Shown piece by piece: positions 44,282 to 52,871 of a DNA stretch of 64,000 bases (position 1 is its first letter; each line of letters begins with the position of its first letter). Under the pieces are notes generated by a model, which was not told the origin of the DNA, did not search any database, and was given only the letters and a program-made list of their open reading frames with translations. Location of the stretch: NCBI RefSeq assembly GCF_006265175.1, contig NZ_VDCQ01000015.1, forward strand, positions 84,805 through 148,804, given 5' to 3'. The position numbers and the translations under genes were made by a program. The stretch is from Paenibacillus hemerocallicola (lineage in GTDB: Bacteria; Bacillota; Bacilli; Paenibacillales; NBRC-103111).

Positions 44282-45193
44282 TCAATGCCCCGGCCCGGAG
44301 CCTGCGCGCAGCGAGGCGCGATAGCCGCTCGGGGTTGTGCCCATCTTTTTGCGAAACACCCGATAAAAGAAGCTGACGTCCTCGAAGCCGACCTCATGGG
44401 CGATGACGATCGTTTTATGATCGGTTTGCGCCAGCAGGCCGCAGGCCGCTTCGATTTGCGCTTCGTGCTTGAACTCGAGAAACGTCTTGCCCGTGTGCGC
44501 TTTGAACTTGTGCGAGAACGAGGTGACGCTCATGCCGCACAGCCGGCTGATCTGCTCGAGCGCGAGCGGCTTGTCGAAATTTTCCTTGATGAGCAGAACA
44601 ACCGCTTCCATCCACTGCCGGTCGGTCGGCTCCGCGACAGTGACGGTGTCCGGCGCGCATTGCCGGCTTAAGACGACCAGGCATTCGATCATCCTCGCCT
44701 TTACGACAAGCTGGTAGCCCGGCTCCTTCCGCTTCGTCTCCTGCAGCAGCGTCTCCAAATGATTTTCCAATTGCAGCCGCTGCTTGCCCTCGACGTGCAG
44801 GTGGGGCCGGAATACGGACGATTTGCGCAAAAAAGGCGATAAGTATAAAAACTCCAGCATCGGCACGACGTCTTCCATCGTGGCCAGCTCGCGGTACAGC
44901 AAATTCCGGTCGAACAGCACGTTGTACACGACCGTCCTGTGGTCGGGCGCCCCCTTGTAGCTGTGAGCCGCGCCGGGCTCGATGACGAACAAATCGCCCT
45001 GCCGCAGCGTATACAGGTGGCCGCCCATTTCGTGAAGCGCTCCGCCCTCCAGCACGTATACGAGCTCGACGAAATCGTGCGCATGCCGCTCGATCGTCTG
45101 TCCGGCGACTATATTGTACTTGTTCGTAAAAAACGGAAACTCTTCGCGGAAATAGCCCGCTCCCCGGCTTATTTTCACTTCATGCTCCGTCAT
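44282..45193 (-). CDS. AraC-family regulator, divergent from PhyH 4
   Basis: A 303-aa regulator. Cupin residues HAHDFVELVYVLEGGALHEM and EPGAAHSYKG, and HTH motifs LEQISRLCGMSVTSFSHKF and VIAHEVGFEDVSFFYRVFRK. The G+C content of this gene and its neighbour is higher than that of the PhyH 3 pair. It is divergent from the PhyH gene at 45320 across 126 bp and probably regulates it. Confidence 0.88.
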   Translation of the reverse strand: MTEHEVKISRGAGYFREEFPFFTNKYNIVAGQTIERHAHDFVELVYVLEGGALHEMGGHLYTLRQGDLFVIEPGAAHSYKGAPDHRTVVYNVLFDRNLLYRELATMEDVVPMLEFLYLSPFLRKSSVFRPHLHVEGKQRLQLENHLETLLQETKRKEPGYQLVVKARMIECLVVLSRQCAPDTVTVAEPTDRQWMEAVVLLIKENFDKPLALEQISRLCGMSVTSFSHKFKAHTGKTFLEFKHEAQIEAACGLLAQTDHKTIVIAHEVGFEDVSFFYRVFRKKMGTTPSGYRASLRAGSGPGH

Positions 45194-45319
45194 TCCGCTT
45201 CGCCCCGCCTTCCGCCGCGCTTTGCAAGATCGTTCAATGCGTTGGCAAAATCAGCCACGATTCGCCGCGCCCCGTCTTTTATAATCAATGTCATAACAGA
45301 AAAAGGAGCTGAAGTAAAC

Positions 45320-46093
45320 ATGTTTGAGGTACCCCAGGACAAGATTGACTTTTACCGCGAGAACGGCTTCGTGCAATTCGACGACGTCGTGACGCCCGAG
45401 GAGCTGGAGGAGCTGAGGGAAGCGGTAGGCGACGTGATGGCGGCGGACAGCGAACGGTCGACAGGCCAATCGCCGAACGGCGCCTATTATAAAGTGCTGA
45501 ACCAAAAGGTCAACGCATGGCGGGATTCGGCCGCGGTAGCGAAATTTACGCTTCATTCGCGGTTTGCGGAAATCGCCCGCCGGTTGAGCGGTGCGGACGG
45601 CATCCGGCTGTTCCACGACCACGCGTTATGGAAAATGCCGGGGGATTCCAAGCCGACCCCGTGGCATCAGGATATGCCGTACTGGCCGATGAACAAGCCC
45701 GGGGCGCTGTCGATTTGGCTGACGCTTGACGATGTCGACGAGAATAACGGCTGCATGATGTTCGTGCCGGGCTCGCACAAAGTCGGCAAGCTGGCCGGCA
45801 TCAACCTGGTGGAGCCGCAAAATTTGTTCGATTACGCGAAAGGAACGGGCATCGATCAGACGAAGCCGGTTATCGTGCGCATGAAGGCGGGCAGCGCGAC
45901 CTTCCATCACGGATTGACGTTCCATTACGCGCACGCGAACGGCACCGACAAGCCGAGACGGGTGCTTGCCGTCATCTACATGCCGGACGGGACCACGTTC
46001 TCGGGCCGCCAGCATATTGTGACGGCCGGCACGGCTTTTCGCGAGGGCGATTTGCTGAAAGGGAGAATGTTTCCGGTTTTGGCCAAGCGGTAA
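45320..46093 (+). CDS. Phytanoyl-CoA dioxygenase family protein, copy 4
   Basis: A 257-aa enzyme. The iron triad is PWHQDM and the His of GLTFHYAHAN, with Arg in DKPRRVLAV binding 2-oxoglutarate. It is closest in layout to copy 3. AAAAGGAG precedes ATG 45320; a longer open frame into the divergent regulator is rejected. Members act on fatty-acyl CoAs, ectoine, antibiotics or alkaloids, so the substrate is open. Confidence 0.88.
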   Translation: MFEVPQDKIDFYRENGFVQFDDVVTPEELEELREAVGDVMAADSERSTGQSPNGAYYKVLNQKVNAWRDSAAVAKFTLHSRFAEIARRLSGADGIRLFHDHALWKMPGDSKPTPWHQDMPYWPMNKPGALSIWLTLDDVDENNGCMMFVPGSHKVGKLAGINLVEPQNLFDYAKGTGIDQTKPVIVRMKAGSATFHHGLTFHYAHANGTDKPRRVLAVIYMPDGTTFSGRQHIVTAGTAFREGDLLKGRMFPVLAKR

Positions 46094-46139
46094 CGAAGCA
46101 GGTGCGGCGAGCGGGTTGAAGCGGAGGTTCCGATAGCGG

Positions 46140-46500
46140 TTCATCGCAATGTAGTTGATGATGTACAATTGTTCGTGTATTCGAAAACAATCCAACTAGG
46201 CCGCGAGATTCTTCTTCCAATTCCGCTCGACGATAATTGAAGAAGATCGTTGCATTTATCATGAAATTGCGCAATTGCTTGAATATTGCCATCCTTTATC
46301 TTTTGCAGCAACAATAATGGCCGTATCAATTCAAACCTTTTACTTACTCGCAAATGCGAGGTGTATTTTACCTGAACTTCCAACTGAAAAGCCAGTAAAA
46401 GCAAGAAATCTTGCTGTTACCGGCTTCAAATTGTCTCAAACATATCGCCTAGAATGTCTCAGTTATCAACCTGATGAGTCTCAACTATAACCATTACTCA
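46140..46500. other. A+T-rich gap with no recognised gene
   Basis: This stretch between PhyH 4 and the YhaP-like gene is clearly more A+T-rich than its surroundings. It holds an unmatched frame of about 98 codons on the plus strand (46197-46490) without a convincing start, and an imperfect hairpin at 46387-46424. It may be a decayed insertion or a foreign fragment. I see no known motif in it. Confidence 0.4.
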
Positions 46501-46521
46501 CAACAAATACAAAACACTCAC

Positions 46522-47799
46522 TTACACCTTAAAAGCCTTCATGGCCTTGCGCAGCTCCGCGAACGACGGCCGCTTGCCGTACATAAGCACGCCGACGCGG
46601 TAAATTTTCGCGGCCAGCCAGCCGAGGGCGAACATCGTAACCGCCGTAATCCCGATCGACAGCCAAATCTCCCATAATGCAGGGTCGCTCATGCCGATAC
46701 GCAGAAACATGATGAGCGGCGAGAAAAAAGGTACGAACGACATCGCCACGACGAACGGGGCGTTCGGGTTTTGCAGCCCGAACATGGCAATCATGAATCC
46801 GGCTATAATGAGGAACGTGACCGGCATGATCGCTTGCCCGACTTCCTCGGTGCGGCTTACGAGCGAGCCGACGGCGGCGAAAATCGTCGCATAGATGAAA
46901 TAGCCGAGCAAGTAGAAAATGACGAAATAGCCAAGCAGCGAAAGCTGCACATCGCCCAAATCGATGTTGAAGCTTTTGATTTTATCCAAGTTTTGCGGGA
47001 CGAGCAAGTTGGCGGCGCCGACAACGACGAATACGACGATCTGAACGAGTCCGAGCAGGCAGATGCCGATAATTTTGCCGAACATTTGCTTCAGCGGGGA
47101 CACGCTGGAGATGAGCACCTCCATGACGCGGGAGCTCTTCTCCGCCGTAATTTCCGTAGCCACCATGTTGCCGTAGCCGATCACCGTCATATAGAGCAGG
47201 AACAGCAGGACATAGACGAGCACGTAGGCGAGTACCATTTGCGACTCGGTCTTGCCTGAGGTCCCTTCCTGGATCTGCACCGTCTGGATCGACACCGGGC
47301 TGTTCAGCTTGGCGCGCTGGTCGGCGGTCAGACCCATATCTTTGACGACCAATTCGGCTTTAATCGCCTGCAGCGTGCTTTTCAGCTTCGATTCCATCGA
47401 AAAATCCATCGAGCTCTTCGCGTTGTACGTCGCCTTCGGGAAACCGGCCGCGGCATCGTCGGTAAACTCGAGATAACCCTTAACCTCTTTCGCCTCCAGC
47501 TTTTCCTTGCCCAGCTTCGCATTCGCTTCCTTCGAGCCGGCGTCGCCGAGAAGGACAATCTGCAGCTCCGGCTCCTTCTGATTGTCATAGAAGCTCTTGA
47601 GCGCCCGCGTTACTTCCGTCTCTTTGCCCACGATACCGAGCTTCGCCGGACCGTCCGATGAGGAAAATCTCGAGATGATGGCGGGCAAATTGATCATCGC
47701 CGTCAAAATAATCGCGAAGATAAGCGTCGTCACGACAAATGCTTTCGCCCGGACGCGATTCATAAACGTAAATTTGATAACTGTCGATAGTTTATTCAT
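46522..47799 (-). CDS. yhaP: ABC-2 type permease, NatB/YhaP-like
   Basis: A 425-aa membrane protein. One N-terminal helix is followed by a large outside loop (about 50-180), then about five helices from VLAYVLVYVLLFLLYMTVIG to the end, the layout of NatB/YhaP exporters. TEITAEKSSRVMEVLISSVS is the cytoplasmic coupling segment. It lies one base after the YhaQ-like ATPase gene, and the two form the pump. The family has been tied to sodium or toxic-compound efflux; the actual substrate here is not certain. Confidence 0.86.
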   Translation of the reverse strand: MNKLSTVIKFTFMNRVRAKAFVVTTLIFAIILTAMINLPAIISRFSSSDGPAKLGIVGKETEVTRALKSFYDNQKEPELQIVLLGDAGSKEANAKLGKEKLEAKEVKGYLEFTDDAAAGFPKATYNAKSSMDFSMESKLKSTLQAIKAELVVKDMGLTADQRAKLNSPVSIQTVQIQEGTSGKTESQMVLAYVLVYVLLFLLYMTVIGYGNMVATEITAEKSSRVMEVLISSVSPLKQMFGKIIGICLLGLVQIVVFVVVGAANLLVPQNLDKIKSFNIDLGDVQLSLLGYFVIFYLLGYFIYATIFAAVGSLVSRTEEVGQAIMPVTFLIIAGFMIAMFGLQNPNAPFVVAMSFVPFFSPLIMFLRIGMSDPALWEIWLSIGITAVTMFALGWLAAKIYRVGVLMYGKRPSFAELRKAMKAFKV

Positions 47800-47800
47800 G

Positions 47801-48700
47801 CTAGCCCTGACCTCCTACCGTTTTAATGAATATTTCGTTCAGAGTCGGCTCCATAATCTGAAAACGGTACACTTCCGATTGGGCCAAGGCCGTCTTCAGT
47901 ACTTCCTGGGCGGCTTCCGCTTTGTCGATGCGGATTTCCGTCCAAGCTTCGCCCTTCTTCACCGACTTGACGCCGGGAATCCGATCCAACCCTTGTACGT
48001 CGCGTTCCGCATCGAGCAGCACCCGCTCCCGCGGAAACGAGCGCTTGATCGACTTCAAATTCCCTTTCAGCACCGTATTCGATTTGTGAAGCATGCAAAT
48101 GTTCTCGCACAGCTCTTCGACATGATCCATTCTGTGACTCGAGAACAAAATCGTCTTGCCGTCCTGGCGCAGCTCGAGAACGTTCGCCTTCAGCAGCTCC
48201 ACGTTGACGGGGTCGAGACCGCTGAACGCCTCGTCGAGAATAAGGATATCCGGATCGTGGATGACCGCGGCGATAAACTGGATTTTTTGCTGGTTGCCTT
48301 TGGACAGCTCCTCGACCTTCTTGTTATAGTACTCCGGCACCTCGAACCTCTCCAGCCAGCGGCGCAAGCTTTTTTCCGCAGCCGACCGTTTCATGCCGCG
48401 CAGCTCGGCCAAATACAGCACCTGATCGCTTACCTTCACCTTCGGATACAAGCCCCTCTCCTCCGGCAAATAGCCCATCAGGCTGCGCAGCTCGTCGGAA
48501 TATCCTTTGCCTTTCCAGTAAATCGCGCCTTCGTCGGGATAAATGAGACCGAGCACCATCCTCATCGTCGTCGTCTTCCCGGCGCCGTTCGCTCCGAGCA
48601 GCCCGAATATTTCGCCCTGCCCGACCTCGAAATCGATACCATTGACGGCGGTTTTGTCGCCGTAGTTTTTCGTCACGCGATCTATGCGTAAAGGATTCAT
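47801..48700 (-). CDS. yhaQ: ABC transporter ATPase, YhaQ-like
   Basis: A 299-aa ATPase with Walker A GANGAGKTT, signature LSKGNQQKIQ and Walker B ILILDEAFSGLDP, plus a C-terminal DUF4162-type tail. It energises the permease encoded immediately downstream. AAGGAG lies before the ATG. Twenty-one bases separate it from an upstream ABC ATPase gene of the YtrB type, so all five transporter genes may be one operon. Confidence 0.88.
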   Translation of the reverse strand: MNPLRIDRVTKNYGDKTAVNGIDFEVGQGEIFGLLGANGAGKTTTMRMVLGLIYPDEGAIYWKGKGYSDELRSLMGYLPEERGLYPKVKVSDQVLYLAELRGMKRSAAEKSLRRWLERFEVPEYYNKKVEELSKGNQQKIQFIAAVIHDPDILILDEAFSGLDPVNVELLKANVLELRQDGKTILFSSHRMDHVEELCENICMLHKSNTVLKGNLKSIKRSFPRERVLLDAERDVQGLDRIPGVKSVKKGEAWTEIRIDKAEAAQEVLKTALAQSEVYRFQIMEPTLNEIFIKTVGGQG

Positions 48701-48721
48701 CGTCCTGTCAGCTCCTTCGTT

Positions 48722-49609
48722 CTATTTCTGCTTCTTCATGGCGATCAGATGATGCAGCATCTCGTCCAGCTCCACCGGCTGTCGGTTCACAATCTCGATT
48801 CCGGCTTGTTCCAGCGCCTGCTCCGTAGCCGAGACGTCGCGGGTCGTAAGTCTCGTCGTCCCCCCCGGTTCGCAATCGACGACGCCGGGCAATTGAACCG
48901 CTTCGGCTTCCTCGATGGCCGCCCCGATCCATAAGGTCTTCCAATCGTAGCTGAGCGTGTCCTTGTCTTTGTACTCCAGCAGCTTCCCGTCGTGGACGAA
49001 CGCCACATAATCGGCAAGGCGTCGCACCTCTTCCATCGTATGGGTCGCCATCAGTACCGTACGGTCTCCGGCGGTCATGAACTTCTTGATCTCGTCCAGC
49101 ATGATTCGCCAGGCGGAAGGATCGAGACCGGAAGAAGGTTCGTCCAGCAGCAGCAGCTCGGGACTTTGCGCGATGCATAAGCTGAACATAAGCCGGCGCT
49201 TCATCCCTTTGGATAGCAGGTTCACCTTCGCTTTCGGATCCAGCTCGAACCGTTCCGCCAATGCTTCCCATTTGCCGGCATCCCAGTTCGGATACCAATG
49301 CGACGTGAACGATACGATATCGCGGATTCGCCAGCCCGCTTCCTCGGCATAGGAGGATTCCGCCATAAAGCCGATTCTCCGCTTCATCTCCACTTCGCGT
49401 TCCGCGTAGCTCTCCCCGAACAGACGAATGTCCCCGCGATCGGGCTGCACCGTATTCATCAGCATATGGAACAGCGTCGTTTTTCCGGAGCCGTTCGAAC
49501 CGACAATGGCCACGACAACGCCCGGCTCGACCGTCAGACGGATCGGTCCCAGCTGAAATCGTTCGTAACGCTTCTCGACCCCTTCGATCGATACCGCATA
49601 TACGCTCAT
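48722..49609 (-). CDS. ABC transporter ATPase, YtrB-like
   Basis: A 295-aa ATPase with Walker A GSNGSGKTT, signature LSKGMKRRLMF and Walker B LLLLDEPSSGLDP. The gene start overlaps the GntR stop (ATGA). With the membrane protein at 50070 and the GntR regulator it matches the ytrABC type of locus, which in B. subtilis responds to cell-wall antibiotics. The matching permease has only about six helices. Confidence 0.84.
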   Translation of the reverse strand: MSVYAVSIEGVEKRYERFQLGPIRLTVEPGVVVAIVGSNGSGKTTLFHMLMNTVQPDRGDIRLFGESYAEREVEMKRRIGFMAESSYAEEAGWRIRDIVSFTSHWYPNWDAGKWEALAERFELDPKAKVNLLSKGMKRRLMFSLCIAQSPELLLLDEPSSGLDPSAWRIMLDEIKKFMTAGDRTVLMATHTMEEVRRLADYVAFVHDGKLLEYKDKDTLSYDWKTLWIGAAIEEAEAVQLPGVVDCEPGGTTRLTTRDVSATEQALEQAGIEIVNRQPVELDEMLHHLIAMKKQK

Positions 49610-50034
49610 TCCCGTTCTCCTCCCTCTTCTCCGTCTTTCGCGGCATCACGCGGCATCCATTGGTTCAGGCACCTTTCGAATATCGCGATCGTCTCTTCCC
49701 TCGAGCATTGCACCTGCTTGGCCGTTTCGATCGCGGCGCGAAACGCCTCGATGACGGCATCTACCCGGTACCGCTCCCGCTCCGACGCTCCGACGGCGGC
49801 TACGAACGTTCCCGTTCCTTGCCGGGTGCGGAGCAGCCCCTCGTTCTCCAAATCTTGATACACTCTGCGGATCGTAATGATACTGCAGCCGAGCTCTTGA
49901 GCGAACTCCCGAATCGAGGGGAGCAGCGTGCCTTCCGGCAGTCTTCCGCTCCATATGAGAGAGCGCAGCTGCACTTCAATCTGATGGTACATCGGTTCGG
50001 CCGATTCGGCCGAAACCTGTATCGGGATGCGCAC
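49606..50034 (-). CDS. GntR-family repressor, YtrA type
   Basis: A 142-aa short GntR protein: a winged-helix domain with MYHQIEVQLRSLIWSGRLPE and IREFAQELGCSIITIRRVYQ and a short helical tail, which is the YtrA subgroup that dimerises without a ligand domain. GTG 50034 follows GGAGG at eight bases; the longer open frame to 50073 would overlap the permease stop. It probably binds the inverted repeat at 50825 upstream of the operon. Confidence 0.86.
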   Translation of the reverse strand: MRIPIQVSAESAEPMYHQIEVQLRSLIWSGRLPEGTLLPSIREFAQELGCSIITIRRVYQDLENEGLLRTRQGTGTFVAAVGASERERYRVDAVIEAFRAAIETAKQVQCSREETIAIFERCLNQWMPRDAAKDGEEGGERE

Positions 50035-50069
50035 CGTATTCGCCTCCTTCCGTCCTAAATGCGCTATCG

Positions 50070-50792
50070 TCATCTGGCGTAATCCCGCCTGGATATTTTG
50101 TTAATTGTCATTCCGCCCCATACCCGCAACCAGAGGATCGTCACGAGCAAGCTCGCAAGAGGTACGAGCAATCCGAAGCGCTCCACCCATTCGACGGAAA
50201 GGAGCACGAAGCCGAAGCCCCCATACCAAGCCGCTCCGCTCGCGATGAAGTAAACGACGACCCATACCATGCTGAACAAGAAGTACGATCTGCCCGAGCC
50301 GCCCATTTCCTTATAGGCGAACACGATCGACATGCATGCTCCGAAGCAAAGCCAAAATATCGTAAACGAGAAGTATTCCGTCAGCGTAAACCGTTCTCCC
50401 AGTACGCAGAGGAAATAAAACGGAACGAAGTAGATGAGAGACAAATACAACAAATTGATCCCCATCTGCATGTAGCGGGCCAGCACAAGCTCCTTCGTGC
50501 CGATCGGCAGCGACCTCATATACATAAGCCGCTTGGAGAACACGTCGCTCCGCCAATAGTTCCGATATTCCCCCGTCATGAAAAAGCCGATGCAGCTCAA
50601 GCTGCACAAAAACATAATGTCGGCCAAAAAACTGGTATGCAAGCTTCCCGGCTTGACGGAATCCTGAACCAGCTCGTTCACGATAAAGGAGCCGAACACG
50701 CTAAAGTAAGCGTACATGAGAGTAGAAACGATTAGCCCCCATCTCGTTCTTTTCAAATCGACTTTTACGATAAACCAGGCGTTGCGCCACAT
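50070..50792 (-). CDS. ABC-2-like membrane protein
   Basis: A 240-aa protein with six predicted membrane helices and no soluble domain (GLIVSTLMYAYFSVFGSFIV, FFLCSLSCIGFFM-like segments, YFLFSMVWVVVYFIASGAAW). It resembles the membrane partners of YtrB-type ATPases. It is the first gene of the operon, reading from the promoter at 50843-50871. No family name is certain. Confidence 0.7.
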   Translation of the reverse strand: MWRNAWFIVKVDLKRTRWGLIVSTLMYAYFSVFGSFIVNELVQDSVKPGSLHTSFLADIMFLCSLSCIGFFMTGEYRNYWRSDVFSKRLMYMRSLPIGTKELVLARYMQMGINLLYLSLIYFVPFYFLCVLGERFTLTEYFSFTIFWLCFGACMSIVFAYKEMGGSGRSYFLFSMVWVVVYFIASGAAWYGGFGFVLLSVEWVERFGLLVPLASLLVTILWLRVWGGMTINKISRRDYAR

Positions 50793-50824
50793 CCGGCATC
50801 ACCTTTCCGCACAGTGTGCTTACT

Positions 50825-50871
50825 GTGTATATTTATATTAACAGTATACACATGGCACCGTTCCTTTTCAA
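50825..50871 (-). promoter_or_regulatory. Sigma-A promoter overlapped by inverted repeat
   Basis: On the minus strand, TTGAAA (50866-50871) and TATACT (50843-50848) are 17 bases apart, a good housekeeping promoter. GTGTATA and TATACAC arms (50825-50831 and 50845-50851) overlap the -10. This suits repression by the GntR protein encoded two genes downstream. Confidence 0.7.
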
Positions 50872-50904
50872 GTAGTATTTCGCTTGAGAAGGAGAAAGAC
50901 AAAA

Positions 50905-50940
50905 AAAGCCTTCCTGACAGCATCCGTCAAGAAAGGCTTT
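50905..50940 (-). terminator. Terminator of the caa3 assembly genes
   Basis: AAAGCCTTCCTGAC and GTCAAGAAAGGCTTT pair around AGCATCC, and the minus strand continues TTTTTTTGTC. It is about 40 bases beyond the DUF420 gene stop. Confidence 0.8.
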
Positions 50941-50981
50941 CGCTTTTGTTTAACCCTATCGAACCAACTGCTTCGGAGCGT

Positions 50982-51434
50982 CTAAAAAATCGCATCCAGC
51001 AGCGGCTTCGTCTCCCCGCCCGGATATATCCAGTACAGGAGCACATAGACCGTCGTTCCCGTAATGGCCGTAATGAACCATACGATCGAAGTGATCGGTC
51101 CGATTTTGCGATGCTTGGCCAATTGATTTTTGTACCCCCACACCAACGTCACGATTCCCATGACGCCGCCGATCGTGGCGAGCAAGATGTGGCAGAGCAG
51201 GAAAATCAAATAAAACATTTTAATATCGTGCGGTCCGCCGAATTCCGTATTGCCGACGAATATCGTTCTCGACATATATACGATAAAGAACAATGTGGCG
51301 AATATCGCCGCCCATGTCATCAGTCTCCGGTGCTTGGCAATATTGCGCTTGGCAATTTGCACCCATCCGAGAGCTACCAATATGGCGCTGATCACGATGA
51401 ACGATGTGCTGAACGCGGGTAAAACGGTATGCAT
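50982..51434 (-). CDS. DUF420 membrane protein, likely cytochrome oxidase assembly factor
   Basis: A 150-aa protein with four membrane helices and DUF420 histidines in IAKHRRLMTW and LAKHRKIGP. It is the last gene of the caa3 group, 21 bases after ctaG. Related YozB/CtaM proteins are needed for active haem-copper oxidase in other Firmicutes. A longer DUF420 gene at 9606 is the other copy in the window. The ribosome binding site is weak, so it relies on the upstream gene. Confidence 0.82.
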   Translation of the reverse strand: MHTVLPAFSTSFIVISAILVALGWVQIAKRNIAKHRRLMTWAAIFATLFFIVYMSRTIFVGNTEFGGPHDIKMFYLIFLLCHILLATIGGVMGIVTLVWGYKNQLAKHRKIGPITSIVWFITAITGTTVYVLLYWIYPGGETKPLLDAIF

Positions 51435-51455
51435 GGCTTCTCGACATCCCTTCCG

Positions 51456-52361
51456 CTACGCGATCGGGTTCGGCAAGATCGGATCGGGGTCCTGATCGTC
51501 CTTCGCCCTTTCGCGAATATACCAATTGAAAAATATATAGGCGAGTGCGGCACCGTACGTTATTTCCTGCAAAATTTTCATAATGACGCCGCCCAGCTGC
51601 TGGTCTTCCTGCGGATCGAGCAGCGCGAAAAATTCCGGACCCGAGAAATTTTCCAGCAATAGCTGCGAATTGGCGGGGACGCAATACCCCATCGCTTGCG
51701 CCCACATCTGAGGATCATTATACGTCGCGAACACCGGCGTGGAAGCAAAGATGATCAGGGCGCATGCGGGAGTAATCAATACTCCGTTGGCAAAAATATA
51801 ACCCATCTTCTTCAATTCGCTCAAGCCGTTCACTTCCGGCGCAGGCGTCACGATCGGCCACCACATCATGAAAGCCGTCACCAGTAAAACTATAAAAAAG
51901 ATCGAATGTATCGTGTAATGCGTCATGACATAGTCGTGAATGAGCGGCAAATGATAAAAAGAGAACAACATGTTGAAGGCCACGACAGAAATGAGCGGAT
52001 TCGTCAACGCTTTGACGATTCCCCCTGTAACTTTGTTCGTGAGCAGGGGCCGAATCATCCAGCCCGGAATGCCAAGCAAAATAAGCGGCGGAGCAACGAG
52101 ATAAGCGAGCGACATCGCGGTCATATGCGCGCTGAACATCAAATGTCCCAATAAGTTCATCGGACCGCCGTTTGCGAAATAATAAACCGCAATTCCAAGC
52201 AGAAACAAGCTTTTCTTTCCGACGGTAACGCGCTCGCTATTGGCAAACCACGAACGCTTCGGTCCGGTCAGCAACAAATAAACCGCTCCGATCGCGATCG
52301 TCAACATCATCTGCCACGGGTTCCACAAGTCTGTGAATGAAAAATATTGCAACCCCAACAC
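51456..52361 (-). CDS. ctaG: Cytochrome c oxidase assembly factor CtaG
   Basis: A 301-aa protein with seven membrane helices, of the caa3-CtaG family. Visible family features are YFANGGPMNLLGHLMFSAHM with its histidines, and LIHDYVMTHYTIHSIFF. It inserts copper into, or stabilises, the caa3 oxidase. GTG 52361 is seven bases from GGGAGGG; an open frame to 52490 starts in the gap. It is separated from ctaF by a terminator. Confidence 0.9.
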   Translation of the reverse strand: MLGLQYFSFTDLWNPWQMMLTIAIGAVYLLLTGPKRSWFANSERVTVGKKSLFLLGIAVYYFANGGPMNLLGHLMFSAHMTAMSLAYLVAPPLILLGIPGWMIRPLLTNKVTGGIVKALTNPLISVVAFNMLFSFYHLPLIHDYVMTHYTIHSIFFIVLLVTAFMMWWPIVTPAPEVNGLSELKKMGYIFANGVLITPACALIIFASTPVFATYNDPQMWAQAMGYCVPANSQLLLENFSGPEFFALLDPQEDQQLGGVIMKILQEITYGAALAYIFFNWYIRERAKDDQDPDPILPNPIA

Positions 52362-52391
52362 GGCTGTTCCCTCCCTCAAGATCCCCAAAAA

Positions 52392-52481
52392 GTGAAGTAA
52401 ACCTCTGCAGCTTATTCTGATTCCTTTTCGGGGAGCCCCTTTTTTTAAGCACAAAAGGTGAAGTAAACTTTTACAGCTTAT
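52392..52481. repeat. Two 24-bp direct repeats in the ctaF-ctaG gap
   Basis: GTGAAGTAAACCTCTGCAGC plus TTAT (52392-52415) and GTGAAGTAAACTTTTACAGC plus TTAT (52458-52481) differ at three positions. The units start 66 bases apart. They may be regulatory or a small repeat left by duplication; no known binding protein is implied. Confidence 0.5.
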
Positions 52482-52511
52482 AAAGCTCAACCTTTACTTG
52501 CCTAAAAGAAA

Positions 52512-52539
52512 AGGGGGCGCTTTATACTAAAGGCCCCCT
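52512..52539 (-). terminator. Terminator after ctaF
   Basis: AGGGGGC (52512-52518) pairs with GCCCCCT (52533-52539) with inner CTTT/AAAG, followed on the minus strand by TTTTCTTTTAGG. It separates ctaCDEF from ctaG, so read-through would set the ratio of assembly factor to enzyme. Confidence 0.75.
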
Positions 52540-52546
52540 CCGACGT

Positions 52547-52867
52547 TTACCACCAGATCCAATATACGACTGCCGCAACTCCCGTCAGAGCGATGACCGC
52601 CCCGAACGCTATTCCCGTAATCGCGTATCCATGTCCGCGATCCTTCATGTGCATCCAGAAAGCAAGCTGGAACACCGCTTGAATAATACCCAGTACGAGG
52701 ATGAACATAATCGTGAACGTTCTGCCGATTTCCGCGTATACGACCACGAAAGCCAGAGCGGTTAAAACAATCGATAAAATAAACGACAAGTAATGATTTT
52801 TCGGCCCTTCGTGAACGTGAGGCCGTTTACCCGTGTGCTCCGATGCGGAATGATGATTTGCTGCCAT
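52547..52867 (-). CDS. ctaF: caa3 cytochrome c oxidase subunit IV
   Basis: A 106-aa protein with three membrane helices (YLSFILSIVLTALAFVVVYA first) and a conserved Asp/Lys turn, WMHMKDRGHGY, between helices 2 and 3. The N-terminus is His-rich. It belongs to the small subunit of the oxidase. It sits four bases from the end of ctaE. Confidence 0.9.
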   Translation of the reverse strand: MAANHHSASEHTGKRPHVHEGPKNHYLSFILSIVLTALAFVVVYAEIGRTFTIMFILVLGIIQAVFQLAFWMHMKDRGHGYAITGIAFGAVIALTGVAAVVYWIWW

Positions 52868-52871
52868 CCGA

